DNA from: Firmicutes bacterium UBA4845
GTDB lineage: Bacteria > Bacillota > Clostridia > Tissierellales > Sedimentibacteraceae
Length of the DNA: 7,958 nucleotides
Direction: 5' to 3'
Assembly (NCBI GenBank): GCA_002399975.1
Contig: DHER01000024.1
Span: 785 to 8,742, forward strand
The position numbers were made by a program, and so were the translations under genes. The notes under the pieces are model-generated. The model was not told the DNA's origin, did no database searches, and was given only the letters and a program-made list of their open reading frames with translations. Shown in pieces: positions 1 to 5,606 of the stretch (position 1 is the first letter of the stretch; each line of letters starts with the position of its first letter).

Positions 1-77
1 AGTATGGCATATTCCGCATTATATTTCAGAAGCAGCATTTTGATCAATTTTTCAATATCTGATCTTGATAGCTTCAT
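1..77 (-). CDS. 5' end of a small CDS, possible MNT-type nucleotidyltransferase (partial)
   Basis: A minus-strand ATG at 75-77 opens a frame of 25 codons that runs off the window edge. It is preceded by a strong ribosome binding site (GGGAGGT, about 7 nt upstream). The visible protein starts MKLSRSDIEKLIKMLL and continues LKYNAEYAIL. A short helix followed by a K-Y-x-A-x-x-A-I-L strand is the usual lead-in to the L-F-G-S-Y-A-R-G motif of minimal nucleotidyltransferases (MNT/HEPN toxin-antitoxin or antibiotic-nucleotidyltransferase-like proteins). The catalytic GS motif would lie just outside the window, so this is inference from the first 25 residues. The start is well supported; the product is tentative. 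It reads away from the decayed jetD behind it, separated by about 250 bp with no convincing promoter. Confidence 0.5.
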   Translation of the reverse strand, partial: MKLSRSDIEKLIKMLLLKYNAEYAI

Positions 78-292
78 GAACCATACCTCCCATCGTCCAT
101 AAGTGTTTCCGTTCCTTATAGATACTATGCTTCCTAAATTTCATCTTACCATTAAAAGAACGCTAACGCAAGACATCTGTTTTGTTAGTTTGTTATTTTT
201 GAACACTTGAAATGCTAATGCTGGATAGGATATATTTATAACAATTCAATAAGGTTCACACTCTTTAAATTTAGAAATGCATTTGATTTTTA

Positions 293-313
293 TGCAGAAA
301 TTCAAAGTCTGCA
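293..313 (-). terminator. weak hairpin downstream of the jetD remnant
   Basis: TGCAGA (293-298) and TCTGCA (308-313) form a 6-bp stem with a 9-nt loop, 14 nt beyond the jetD stop codon. On the minus strand it is followed by TAAAAAT rather than a real T-run. It is a possible weak terminator only. Nothing else was recognised in 78-326. Confidence 0.25.
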
Positions 314-326
314 AATATAAGTATTT

Positions 327-1025
327 TCATAATTCTATCAGATCTGCTATATTTTCTTTTATATCATAAAGCATAAAATCAATTAAAAGTTCCTGATATC
401 CGGCACGCTTTTTATTTCGTAAAGCCTCTATTACCTCTTGAAATCTGTCATCCTGTACTTTTTCAAGTTTTTTAATCCGCGATTCATCCAGCCCTTCATT
501 TGAAATAGAAAGTTCATAATCCTCACTGCTTAGTCTCCAGGGGATGATATGTAGCGGGTCTCTCGCTATCACTTTGTCGGCTATATTAATACCTTCCGGA
601 TCAATATCACCGGAATAATATAATCTACAGTCTGATTGACATAGCAAATCAATTAGGATTAAAGATGCAGTCTTCATCTGACCTGATGTGCATATCATGG
701 ACACCGGCATTCCGGCTAGTGCTTCACACATATGTGAAAATACCATTTGATTTTCAAAAAGAAAAACCTTCTTGCTTCTGCAATCCGCCTTGACAATCTT
801 ATTCAGATTCAACAAAGTTATCAGATAAGGTTCGTTTCTCTTGATAAAGGCCTCATAGGACGGATGCGCTCCCTCCTCAGTATATAGATTAATTCCATAG
901 ACTGTCGTAAAGCTAGATATATCATCTGGTTTAATATTGGAAATGTAATAAAGCTCTAAAATATTTTCCGCATTAACAGGATATTCACAGCTATTGATAA
1001 AAACGTCCGGCAATGTGGTTTCAAA
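327..1025 (-). pseudogene. jetD: Wadjet JetD remnant: C-terminal DUF2399 (TIGR02679) domain
   Basis: The frame is open from 1025 (after a TAG at 1026-1028) to a TGA at 327-329. It has no real start: only a TTG at 1011-1013 with no ribosome binding site. The protein matches the C-terminal half of the TIGR02679/DUF2399 family. Visible family blocks are PDDISSFTTVYG (residues 29-40 from the TTG), VFLFENQ (83-89), MICTSGQ (106-112), YYSGDIDPEGINIA (132-145) and IPWRLSSEDY (157-166). Glu87 plus the D136-x-D138 pair fit the Toprim-like catalytic centre of JetD, the nuclease subunit of the Wadjet plasmid-restricting SMC system. Family members are roughly 400 residues; here the N-terminal DUF3323 part is missing. 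The upstream sequence is the 3' end of jetA in another frame, so jetB, jetC and the 5' half of jetD have been lost. The remaining domain is clean of stops, which suggests a fairly recent deletion. Confidence 0.85.
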
Positions 1026-1180
1026 CTATATTCCATCGACTCTTCCTCATAGGTACTGCCATTGATACTGTCAGTAGAACGTTCTCCATTTATCTTAAAA
1101 TGTTCTATCTTCTGCACACCAAAAACATGAGACGATAGCTTATGAGCCTCATTTAAATCCTCACATTCACGCTGATCTGT
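1003..1180 (-). pseudogene. jetA: Wadjet JetA remnant: C-terminal tail of DUF2397 (TIGR02677)
   Basis: This fragment is read in a different frame from the jetD remnant. It opens directly after a TGA at 1181-1183 and reads RECEDLNEAHKLSSHVFG, then QKIEHFKINGERSTDSING, then TYEEESMEYSLKPHCRTF. I recognise this as the tail of TIGR02677 (DUF2397) proteins: the C-x-D-L/I-x-E-A-H-x-L-S block, the V-F-G segment, a short E-R-x-T-D-S-I-N stretch, then an Y-E-E-E-P-like and K-P-R-x-R-T-like end. DUF2397 is JetA, a kleisin-like subunit, in the Wadjet variant that also carries DUF2398, a TIGR02680 SMC protein and DUF2399 (I believe type II). Homology fades near 1003, where jetD sequence takes over. The upstream part of jetA is absent and replaced by unrelated hairpin-rich DNA from about 1181. 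The assignment rests on my memory of the family. Confidence 0.7.
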
Positions 1181-1194
1181 TCAATATGTAGTAA

Positions 1195-1235
1195 CATAGC
1201 AAAAGGGGAAGTTTTTGTGCTCTCCTTTTGCTATG
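1195..1235. repeat. strong inverted repeat at the jetA breakpoint
   Basis: CATAGCAAAAGG (1195-1206) is the exact reverse complement of 1224-1235. Three more pairs (one G-T) extend the stem to 15 bp around an 11-nt loop. It sits 15 bp from where jetA homology stops. No T-run follows on either strand, so it is more like a mobile-element end or recombination scar than a terminator. Confidence 0.6.
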
Positions 1236-1265
1236 AAATGGTTTTGTGAAGATACCAATTTTAAT

Positions 1266-1295
1266 GAGGGCACGAAGTTATGACTTCGTGCCCTC
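1266..1295 (-). terminator. perfect 12-bp GC-rich hairpin, probable terminator
   Basis: GAGGGCACGAAG (1266-1277) and its exact complement (1284-1295) flank a 6-nt loop. It lies 14 bp past the stop codon of the orphan C-terminus at 1309, so it most likely ended that gene. The following sequence (ATTAAAATT on the minus strand, TTCTATAAA on the plus strand) is only modestly U-rich, so direction and strength are uncertain. It may work bidirectionally. Confidence 0.55.
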
Positions 1296-1308
1296 TTCTA
1301 TAAACCTA

Positions 1309-1440
1309 TTATTTTCTAAATATCACTCCTGATTTTTCATTCACATGATACCAGCCATTTTTATTTCCATACTTTATATATAAGTATGCTTCCCCTTTTT
1401 TATATCCTAGATTCCCGTCATACCTCACTAGGCTTCGCCA
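1309..1440 (-). pseudogene. orphan C-terminal fragment of an unidentified gene
   Basis: A minus-strand frame, offset from the transposase fragment that overlaps it, ends at a TAA (1309-1311). It reads YDGNLGYKKGEAYLYIKYG and then NKNGWYHVNEKSGVIFRK. This is protein-like: alternating glycine and aromatic residues suggest a small beta-rich tail with short strands and turns. It also ends properly, with a strong hairpin 14 bp downstream. There is no start codon or ribosome binding site. Upstream the frame merges into transposase sequence, so the 5' part was probably removed when the insertion sequence arrived. The left limit of about 1440 is approximate. I cannot name the family. The alternative is a chance open frame, but composition and terminator make that less likely. 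Confidence 0.4.
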
Positions 1441-1655
1441 ATAATGGTCTGACACCCATATCAATATAGAGCTGTTCCTGCTTTTTTAAGACTTCACCCT
1501 GTATTACGGCCTTCCCGGGTTCAGAGAAGCATTCAATGACATCAAGTTCGTCAAGCAGGCCTTGCAGTGTGTACTTTGAAAAAAGCTTCTTTTCCTCCAT
1601 CTTTTTCTTGATGTAGGAAAGATATATAAGGGCAATAAACTCAACAAATATTGTA
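1418..1655 (-). pseudogene. C-terminal remnant of an IS4/IS1634-type DDE transposase
   Basis: The frame is open from just after an in-frame TAG (about 1668) to a TGA at 1418-1420. It reads FVEFIALIYLSYIKKKM, then LFSKYTLQGLLDELDVIECF, then a GEVLKKQEQLYIDMGV tail. This is the typical end of a large DDE transposase of the IS4/IS1634 group: a helix after the catalytic Glu, the Y-T-x-x-x-L-L-D-E-L-D-x-I-E block, and a K-K-Q-x-x-L-Y terminal helix. Only about 75 codons remain of an expected 500 or so; the catalytic DDE residues are lost. The last residues after MGV do not look like family sequence and probably read into the neighbouring orphan gene. Homology starts within a few bases of the fic stop codon (1656), so one breakpoint lies there. 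An ATG at 1598-1600 is internal and not a real start. Confidence 0.7.
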
Positions 1656-2744
1656 CTACACTATCAACTTATAATAATTTCGTTCACTTCTGCACTTCTC
1701 CAAGTACCCCTTATCTACAAGACCATTCAAAATATTGGCAGCCTCGCGCTCGTCAATCTTTAAGATTTTACTGCAGGTCTTTATAGTTATCTCGGCACCT
1801 TTATTTTTCTTCATTCTAGTTATAAGATGACTTTCTATGTCAGTCAATGCATTCTGCGCTGCTATGGCTGATATAAGTGCCTGCTCCATAACATTTAAGA
1901 TATAAACTATAAAAGGTGTAATATCCAGCACTTTACCATTCTTGTTTTCTTCGACTTCTTCACTTTCCAAGAGCGATTTATAATACCCTGAAAGGTTCTC
2001 GTTAATTACACGTGAAATTGATACTGCTTTAATCTTACTATACTTGTTCTTTTCAAGATATGCAGACATTAATATTCTTGCAGACCTACCATTACCATCA
2101 CAAAATGGATGAATGTAAGCAAAATAAAAGTGAATGATTGCTGCCTTTAGCATAACATCCAGCTTACTATTTTTCATAAAGTCATAGAGTTCAACCATTC
2201 TATCTTCTATCTTTTCAGGTTTTTCAGGTGTATGCACTCTTTTTGTATTATCACCTATATACACCATACCTTTTCTAAATCGCTCTCCGGCTTGCTCTGT
2301 GTTCTCGCATACCCCATCTACAACGATTTTCCAAAGTTCTAAGAGATTATTTAATGTCAAAGGATTATTCAGCGCGTAATAAAAGCCATTTACACTATTT
2401 ACTACCATCCTATCATCCTTTGTACCCTTCTTGCTCTCAATTGCTCTTTTTACATTATCTATTGTGGTTCTCGCGCCTTCTATAGTTGCAGAATGGTAGC
2501 TATCAATGATAACATTATCATGATAGGCTTTGTCTGTAACCTTGAAATCTTGATAAAGAATATTTATTGTTTCTAGTTGAGTTTCTAGCTCTTGGTTTAA
2601 TACATATATAAGACTTTCATTATTAATACCCTTTAATCCAATAGGATATCTATTTATCTGACGCCATGCTAAATCTGTTTTTGCCTTGTCAAAACCACTC
2701 TTAGCCTTTATTCTCAATGTTTTATTACTTTCATAATGTATCAC
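1656..2744 (-). CDS. Fic-domain protein (probable AMP-transferase, class II, autoinhibited)
   Basis: Fic enzymes usually move AMP from ATP onto a Ser, Thr or Tyr of a target protein in the cytoplasm. The signature loop HPFCDGNGRSAR is complete (residues 216-227 counted from the upstream GTG at 2754; subtract 4 for the start used here). It includes the catalytic His and both Arg residues. An inhibitory helix motif SATIEG (89-94) fits the S/T-x-x-x-E-G/N consensus and lies N-terminal to the Fic core, as in class II Fic proteins. The last ~70 residues look like a winged helix (ILKIDEREAANILNGLVDKGYL), common in stand-alone Fic proteins. I prefer the GTG at 2742-2744, because an almost perfect ribosome binding site (AAGGTGGTGA) sits 5 nt before it and overlaps the GTG codons at 2751-2756. 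The length of 362 residues is normal. The gene appears intact, although transposase debris begins at its stop codon. The target is unknown, and no antitoxin-like partner is visible. Confidence 0.88.
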   Translation of the reverse strand: MIHYESNKTLRIKAKSGFDKAKTDLAWRQINRYPIGLKGINNESLIYVLNQELETQLETINILYQDFKVTDKAYHDNVIIDSYHSATIEGARTTIDNVKRAIESKKGTKDDRMVVNSVNGFYYALNNPLTLNNLLELWKIVVDGVCENTEQAGERFRKGMVYIGDNTKRVHTPEKPEKIEDRMVELYDFMKNSKLDVMLKAAIIHFYFAYIHPFCDGNGRSARILMSAYLEKNKYSKIKAVSISRVINENLSGYYKSLLESEEVEENKNGKVLDITPFIVYILNVMEQALISAIAAQNALTDIESHLITRMKKNKGAEITIKTCSKILKIDEREAANILNGLVDKGYLEKCRSERNYYKLIV

Positions 2745-2749
2745 GTTAG

Positions 2750-2759
2750 TCACCACCTT
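2750..2759 (-). promoter_or_regulatory. ribosome binding site deciding the fic start
   Basis: AAGGTGGTGA on the minus strand differs from the ideal AAGGAGGTGA at one base and ends 5 nt before the GTG at 2742-2744. It covers the two GTG codons at 2751-2756 that would otherwise extend the protein by four or three residues. Confidence 0.65.
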
Positions 2760-2765
2760 TTCCCA

Positions 2766-3196
2766 TTAATGATTATTGTCCATTATACCATTTTTATTTA
2801 CCTTTGGCACCATAAAGTTTAAGACATCACCTTCAAGCCATTTGGAGAATCTTTTCCATCCATGCATAATCTCTTCACCAAGATTACCCTTAGGCTCTAT
2901 AGAAATAACTGCATATCGTCCGCTCGGTATGGTTTTCGTCCTGATTTTTTCATCGGTTACTTCATGGCAATGTCAATTACCTTTGCCTGCTCCTCTTTTA
3001 AATCTTTAGAAGCTCTGCTTATTCTGCGATTAATTAGATATTCCTTGGCCTGATATCCTGTAATCGCAAAAAAGATACGATAAAAGCTTGATACCGACAT
3101 ATACGCTTCCTTTGCCATTTCTTCTACTTTAATGTCATTCTCCAGATTATCTTCCATGAAATCAATTGATTTTTGAATTCTCTCATAATAATTCAC
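2766..3196 (-). pseudogene. AraC-type regulator with GyrI-like domain, internal deletion and frameshift
   Basis: The 5' part starts best at the GTG at 3194-3196 (GAGGG 7 nt upstream), giving MNYYERIQKSIDFMEDNL. It continues through the first AraC helix-turn-helix (VEEMAKEAYMSVSSFYRIFF, then KEYLINRRISRASKDL) and stops at TAA after VIDIAMK (near 2957). The second helix-turn-helix, expected next as a YGYxSxExFxRAFK-like block, is absent. In a shifted frame the sequence resumes as TKTIPSGRYAVISIEPKG, then EEIMHGWKRFSKWL. That is the typical GyrI-like effector-binding segment of AraC/GyrI transcription factors, and the frame ends at TAA 2766-2768. About 150 codons between the halves are missing; the junction is near 2960-2970. 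The product cannot be a working regulator. It lies between the decayed galactosidase and fic, and it retains its own promoter upstream. Confidence 0.8.
2782..2810 (-). promoter_or_regulatory. fic promoter inside the regulator pseudogene
   Basis: On the minus strand, GTGCCA (2805-2810, weak -35) is followed after 17 nt by a perfect TATAAT (2782-2787) preceded by TGG (extended -10). It lies about 40 bp before the fic start. The -10 is strong and the -35 matches four of six positions. Confidence 0.6.
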
Positions 3197-3228
3197 TGCC
3201 ATACCCTCAATCATCTTAAGATATTTCT

Positions 3229-3256
3229 ATCATAGCAGTTTCCGTTTGCATGTACA
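3229..3256 (-). promoter_or_regulatory. promoter of the AraC/GyrI regulator remnant
   Basis: TGTACA (3251-3256) and TATGAT (3229-3234) on the minus strand are separated by 16 nt, with a TGC before the -10 (extended -10). The pair sits about 35 bp before the GTG start. The rest of 3257-3397 shows no other feature I can support. Confidence 0.45.
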
Positions 3257-3397
3257 CGACTTTTTCTCCAAACTTTTATTCTATCTATCAAGCCGCATGT
3301 ATCAGACATTAACTGATCCTAAAAATCCAACCTGCGAATTATCACGGAACACCGGAATCTATTTATTTTTTACACAGCTTATGATGTTCAATTATAT

Positions 3398-4681
3398 TTA
3401 AATTTCTATCACTACCGTTTCGTATCCATTCAACTCAATCTTACCGCATACTTTCTCACCGGTATAAAGATTCGTACCTTCTTTTTTAACTTCGATTTCT
3501 GCTGGTTCTTTCCTATAATTTAGAACAAACATATAACGTTTCTTATCTTTTAATCTTATCGCTATTTCACAAGTTTCCGGTGCTTTTATTCTATCTTTAT
3601 ATGGACTAATTACACCTAACTTTTCCAGGAATACTCTTGCTGATTCTTCGTTAAAAGCTGTTCCGTAATAATAAGCCTTACCCTTTCCAAAATCATTGCA
3701 AATGAGGGCTCCTTCTCCTGCATAATAATCTGTTCTATAGCAGGCTAAAAGTTTTGCATTCGCACCGATAGGATTTAACAAATCAACAAAAACATTTCCC
3801 TCTAATTGAGTGCCCTCCCAATCAATATAAACCGGCCCTGCATCCGGTGCAATAAAACTGTACTCGGGGATATCTGTTCCGGTTAATTCTGTAGCAAGAC
3901 CCGGTAGCTTATCCATGATACATTTTCCTGTCATCTCTTTATAACCGGTTCGGCAGCCAAAAACGATTGTCCCGCCTTCTTTCACATAACGTTCCAGAAG
4001 TTCCACACGGTTTTTATTCAGTATCGTTGCATGTGGGTAGAATAACACCTTATATTCTTGTAGTTTTTCTAAGGTTTGATCAGCAGTCAAATAAACATAG
4101 TCAATTGGTGTATGAGTATGTTGTGCTGCTTGGAACAAGGCTGCCGCACTCGCTTTTTCTACTCTCTGATGCCAAACATCCAGCTGCGCATCCCATATAT
4201 TATCGTAATCTTTGATAATTCCGACATTTGCTTCATATTTACTACCGGCAACATTTTTCATCTTCTGAAGTTTCTTATATACATCCTTCACTTCGCTAAT
4301 ACGCCTATTTTCACGATTTAAGTAATCCAGTATTCCATGCCAATAGATCTCTGTACCCATAGTACATGTTCTCCAGCGAAAATAACTAATAAAATCTGCA
4401 CCATGAGCAATTGATTGCATTGTCCATAAGGTTAATTGTCCCGGTCTTGGCGCGGGAGCTTCCATATGTGTGTTCCAACCATTTGGTCCGGATTGTTGTT
4501 CCATAATACCAAACTTAGGCGATATCGAACGAACTTCTGTTAGGTTGCTGCTCCACTGCCGGTCACGCAAGCCTTTTGTCTCTGGCTCATACATAGATAA
4601 GCAGTATGCAAAGTTTGGATAGGAATCATAGGTATAAAAATCAAGGCTTTCTTTTGTCATTCGATGATTATCTGTTACTAT
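3398..4681 (-). pseudogene. GH42 beta-galactosidase, 5'-truncated
   Basis: The frame is open from just after a TGA at 4682-4684 to TAA at 3398-3400, about 427 codons. GH42 enzymes hydrolyse terminal beta-galactosides and are usually 660-690 residues; roughly the first 240 are gone. Visible are the end of the (beta/alpha)8 barrel, with DFYTYDSYPNF at residues 7-17 counted from the ATG at 4658-4660, and the nucleophile block FGIMEQQSGPNGW (50-62, Glu54). There follow WTMQSIAHGADFISYFRWR, a full trimerisation-type domain with VLFYPHATIL, and a beta-sandwich tail. The N-terminal barrel with the acid/base Asn-Glu pair is missing, so the product should be inactive. No ribosome binding site precedes the ATG at 4658-4660. 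A few codons upstream of it (DNHR) still look like family sequence, showing that the break is near 4680. The body has no internal stop, so the loss looks recent. Confidence 0.88.
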
Positions 4682-4703
4682 TCACAGCCAATAGAAGATA
4701 TAA

Positions 4704-4741
4704 AAGAAGAGCCCACTTTATCAAAGGAGTAAGCTCTTCTT
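4704..4741 (-). terminator. intrinsic terminator after the IS630/unknown fragment
   Basis: AAGAAGAGC (4704-4712) pairs with GCTCTTCTT (4733-4741). A small inner CTTT-ATC-AAAG hairpin (4716-4726) sits inside it. On the minus strand the stem is followed by TTATATCTTC. It starts right after the stop codon at 4744, so it belonged to a minus-strand gene whose last codons survive there. Confidence 0.6.
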
Positions 4742-4743
4742 AA

Positions 4744-5046
4744 TTACAGAACAGATGCCAAAATAGAAAACTTCATTTCATCTCCATGGGGAGCACCGGG
4801 ACATTGTTTATCAGACAGGATTTTTTTAATCTCTTCCTGTAGTTTTTCAGGTGTGGCCGCTTCAATCTCACACAAGGTTGGGAGAGATTTCAGGAAGCGG
4901 TTACGCCAGGTGGCTACATTGATATAATGCAGACCTATGGTTTCAGCTTTTTTTAAATTTGTAGTTCCCTGGGAGGCCATTAAAATAAGCCGTGAACGTT
5001 TTACTAAACTGGAAGGAAGGGAACGGCTACTGGAAAATATATACAT
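4744..5046 (-). pseudogene. IS630-type transposase fragment (helix-turn-helix region)
   Basis: The readable protein (ATG 5044-5046 to TAA 4744-4746) carries SLPSSLVKRSRLILMASQGT, then ETIGLHYINVATWRNRFL, then EEIKKILSDKQCPGAP. This is the N-terminal DNA-binding helix-turn-helix segment of IS630/Tc1-mariner-type transposases, including the V-A-T-W-R-x-R-F recognition helix and the linker before the DDE domain. The first ~20 residues, the whole catalytic domain and both inverted repeats are absent. The last 12 or so residues (DEMKFSILASVL) do not fit the family. They end on a terminator, so they may be the 3' tail of another, unidentified gene. The 5' side joins the abiH fragment in a different frame near 5040. 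The apparent ATG has no ribosome binding site of its own. Confidence 0.75.
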
Positions 5047-5177
5047 CAGGCATTACAAATTCATCAGCATCTGCCGCAGGATATTCCTCCTGTAGGTAAG
5101 CACGAAAGTCCTCATACGATGTTTTTAAGCCGCGGGCCAGGTCAAACCCATTGCCGATAATAAAATAGATTCATCAT
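5038..5177 (-). pseudogene. abiH: AbiH-type abortive-infection gene, N-terminal fragment with frameshift
   Basis: Two tandem ATG codons (5172-5177) follow AGGGGG; the second is the better spaced. The first codons read MNLF. After one extra T in the run at 5162-5165, the family sequence continues in the next frame: IIGNGFDLARGLKTSYEDF, then RAYLQEEYP and DEFVMPD. I-I-G-N-G-F-D-x-A-x-G-L-x-T-S-Y-x-D-F is the hallmark N-terminus of AbiH proteins (Pfam Bacteriophage abortive infection AbiH), which stop phage at the cost of the cell. Only about 45 codons remain of several hundred; from about 5040 the sequence is IS630 debris. The single-base insertion alone would silence the gene, giving YYRQWV then a stop. 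It is preceded by a promoter plus a hairpin array (5241-5421), which may be its native leader. Confidence 0.8.
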
Positions 5178-5240
5178 TGCCCCCTAAAGTCATATGAATT
5201 CACATGTTTTAGCTTTTGTATAGTGTAGTATAAAATATCC

Positions 5241-5386
5241 TAAAGCAAAGAAACAAGCCTTTCGGCTTGCTTCTTCTTCGTTGGGCGTTTAAGCCCGATC
5301 AGTCTTTGTCGGAGCTGTTAGCTCCATTCTTCTTTGTTGGGAGTCTATACCCAAGATTCTTTAGCAGAGCTTCTTGCTCTATTCTT
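5241..5386 (-). ncRNA. candidate structured RNA: five hairpins with 28-nt period
   Basis: Read on the minus strand, five hairpins follow each other with centres at 5373, 5345.5, 5318, 5289.5 and 5261.5. Their stems are AGAGC/GCTCT, TTGGG/CCCAA, GGAGC/GCTCC, TCGGGC/GCCCAA and CAAGCC/GGCTTG. The stem sequences differ but the spacing does not. The linkers are 11-12 nt and purine-rich: CAAGTCAAGAAT, GCTAAAGAATC, CAAAGAAGAAT, GACAAAGACTGA, CGAAGAAGAAG. An excellent promoter lies just upstream, and the last hairpin has a GAAA loop and a T-rich tail like a terminator. This gives a predicted transcript of about 145 nt, ending about 65 nt before the abiH start. The layout recalls type III toxin-antitoxin RNAs, but the units are not sequence repeats and I know of no such RNA for AbiH. 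It could also be a leader or attenuator. The structure is clear; the role is unknown. Confidence 0.6.
5248..5275 (-). terminator. terminator-like last hairpin of the array
   Basis: On the minus strand, AAGAA, a mismatch, then CAAGCC, loop GAAA, GGCTTG, a mismatch and TTCTT form an 11-bp interrupted stem. The 3' arm and the following bases read TTTCTTTGCTTTA. The T-tract is interrupted, so read-through into abiH is plausible. Confidence 0.5.
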
Positions 5387-5392
5387 GACTTG

Positions 5393-5421
5393 ATTATAGC
5401 ACAACATCCCACAGATTACAA
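5393..5421 (-). promoter_or_regulatory. strong promoter for the hairpin-array RNA
   Basis: TTGTAA (5416-5421), a 17-nt spacer and a perfect TATAAT (5393-5398) with TGC directly before it (extended -10) lie on the minus strand. Expected transcription start is an A near 5386, a few nucleotides before the first hairpin. Between 5422 and 5566 I see only AT-rich DNA with no supported feature. Confidence 0.7.
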
Positions 5422-5566
5422 CACCCTATTTTCTATTTTCATTCGAGCATTGCCTCGTCAAAAATGCTATATTCTCTACGTTTTATTTACTTCTTAAAAT
5501 CTATTTCACCTCAACATTTTTGCATATTTTTGAATAAAGCACTTGAAAAATGTAAAAAAATTTGAG

Positions 5567-5603
5567 CGAAGCCCTTAAATATATTATTTTTTTAGGAGCT
5601 TCG
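5567..5603 (+). promoter_or_regulatory. hairpin enclosing the AGGAG ribosome binding site
   Basis: CGAAGC (5567-5572) pairs with GCTTCG (5598-5603). After a one-base bulge, CCT (5573-5575) pairs with AGG (5594-5596), and a few A-T pairs follow. The arm contains the AGGAG (5594-5598) that lies 8 nt before the ATG at 5607, so translation of that ORF would be blocked while folded. Read on the minus strand, the same hairpin is followed by CTCAAATTTTTTT and could act as a terminator. Confidence 0.5.
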
Positions 5604-5606
5604 ATT

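Noticed and set aside
1644..1664. Shared 11-mer ATAGTGTAGTA at the fic/IS junction (minus strand) and near 5219-5229 (plus strand), considered as an insertion-sequence inverted repeat pair
   Set aside because: Eleven matching bases are expected several times by chance in a window of this size, and the flanks do not match.
2776..3053. Plus-strand ORFs of 77 and 63 codons
   Set aside because: They are antisense to the two recognisable halves of the AraC/GyrI regulator, and lack ribosome binding sites and protein-like composition.
3967..4321. Plus-strand ORFs of 82 and 81 codons
   Set aside because: Both are shadows of the GH42 coding sequence on the minus strand.
5248..5380. CRISPR-like array
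   Set aside because: The period is regular but the units are not identical sequence repeats; only pairing and linkers are conserved, and no cas gene is present.
5267..5497. Plus-strand ORF of 76 codons
   Set aside because: It runs antisense through the hairpin array and its promoter, with no ribosome binding site. Its apparent motifs come from the repeated hairpin arms.
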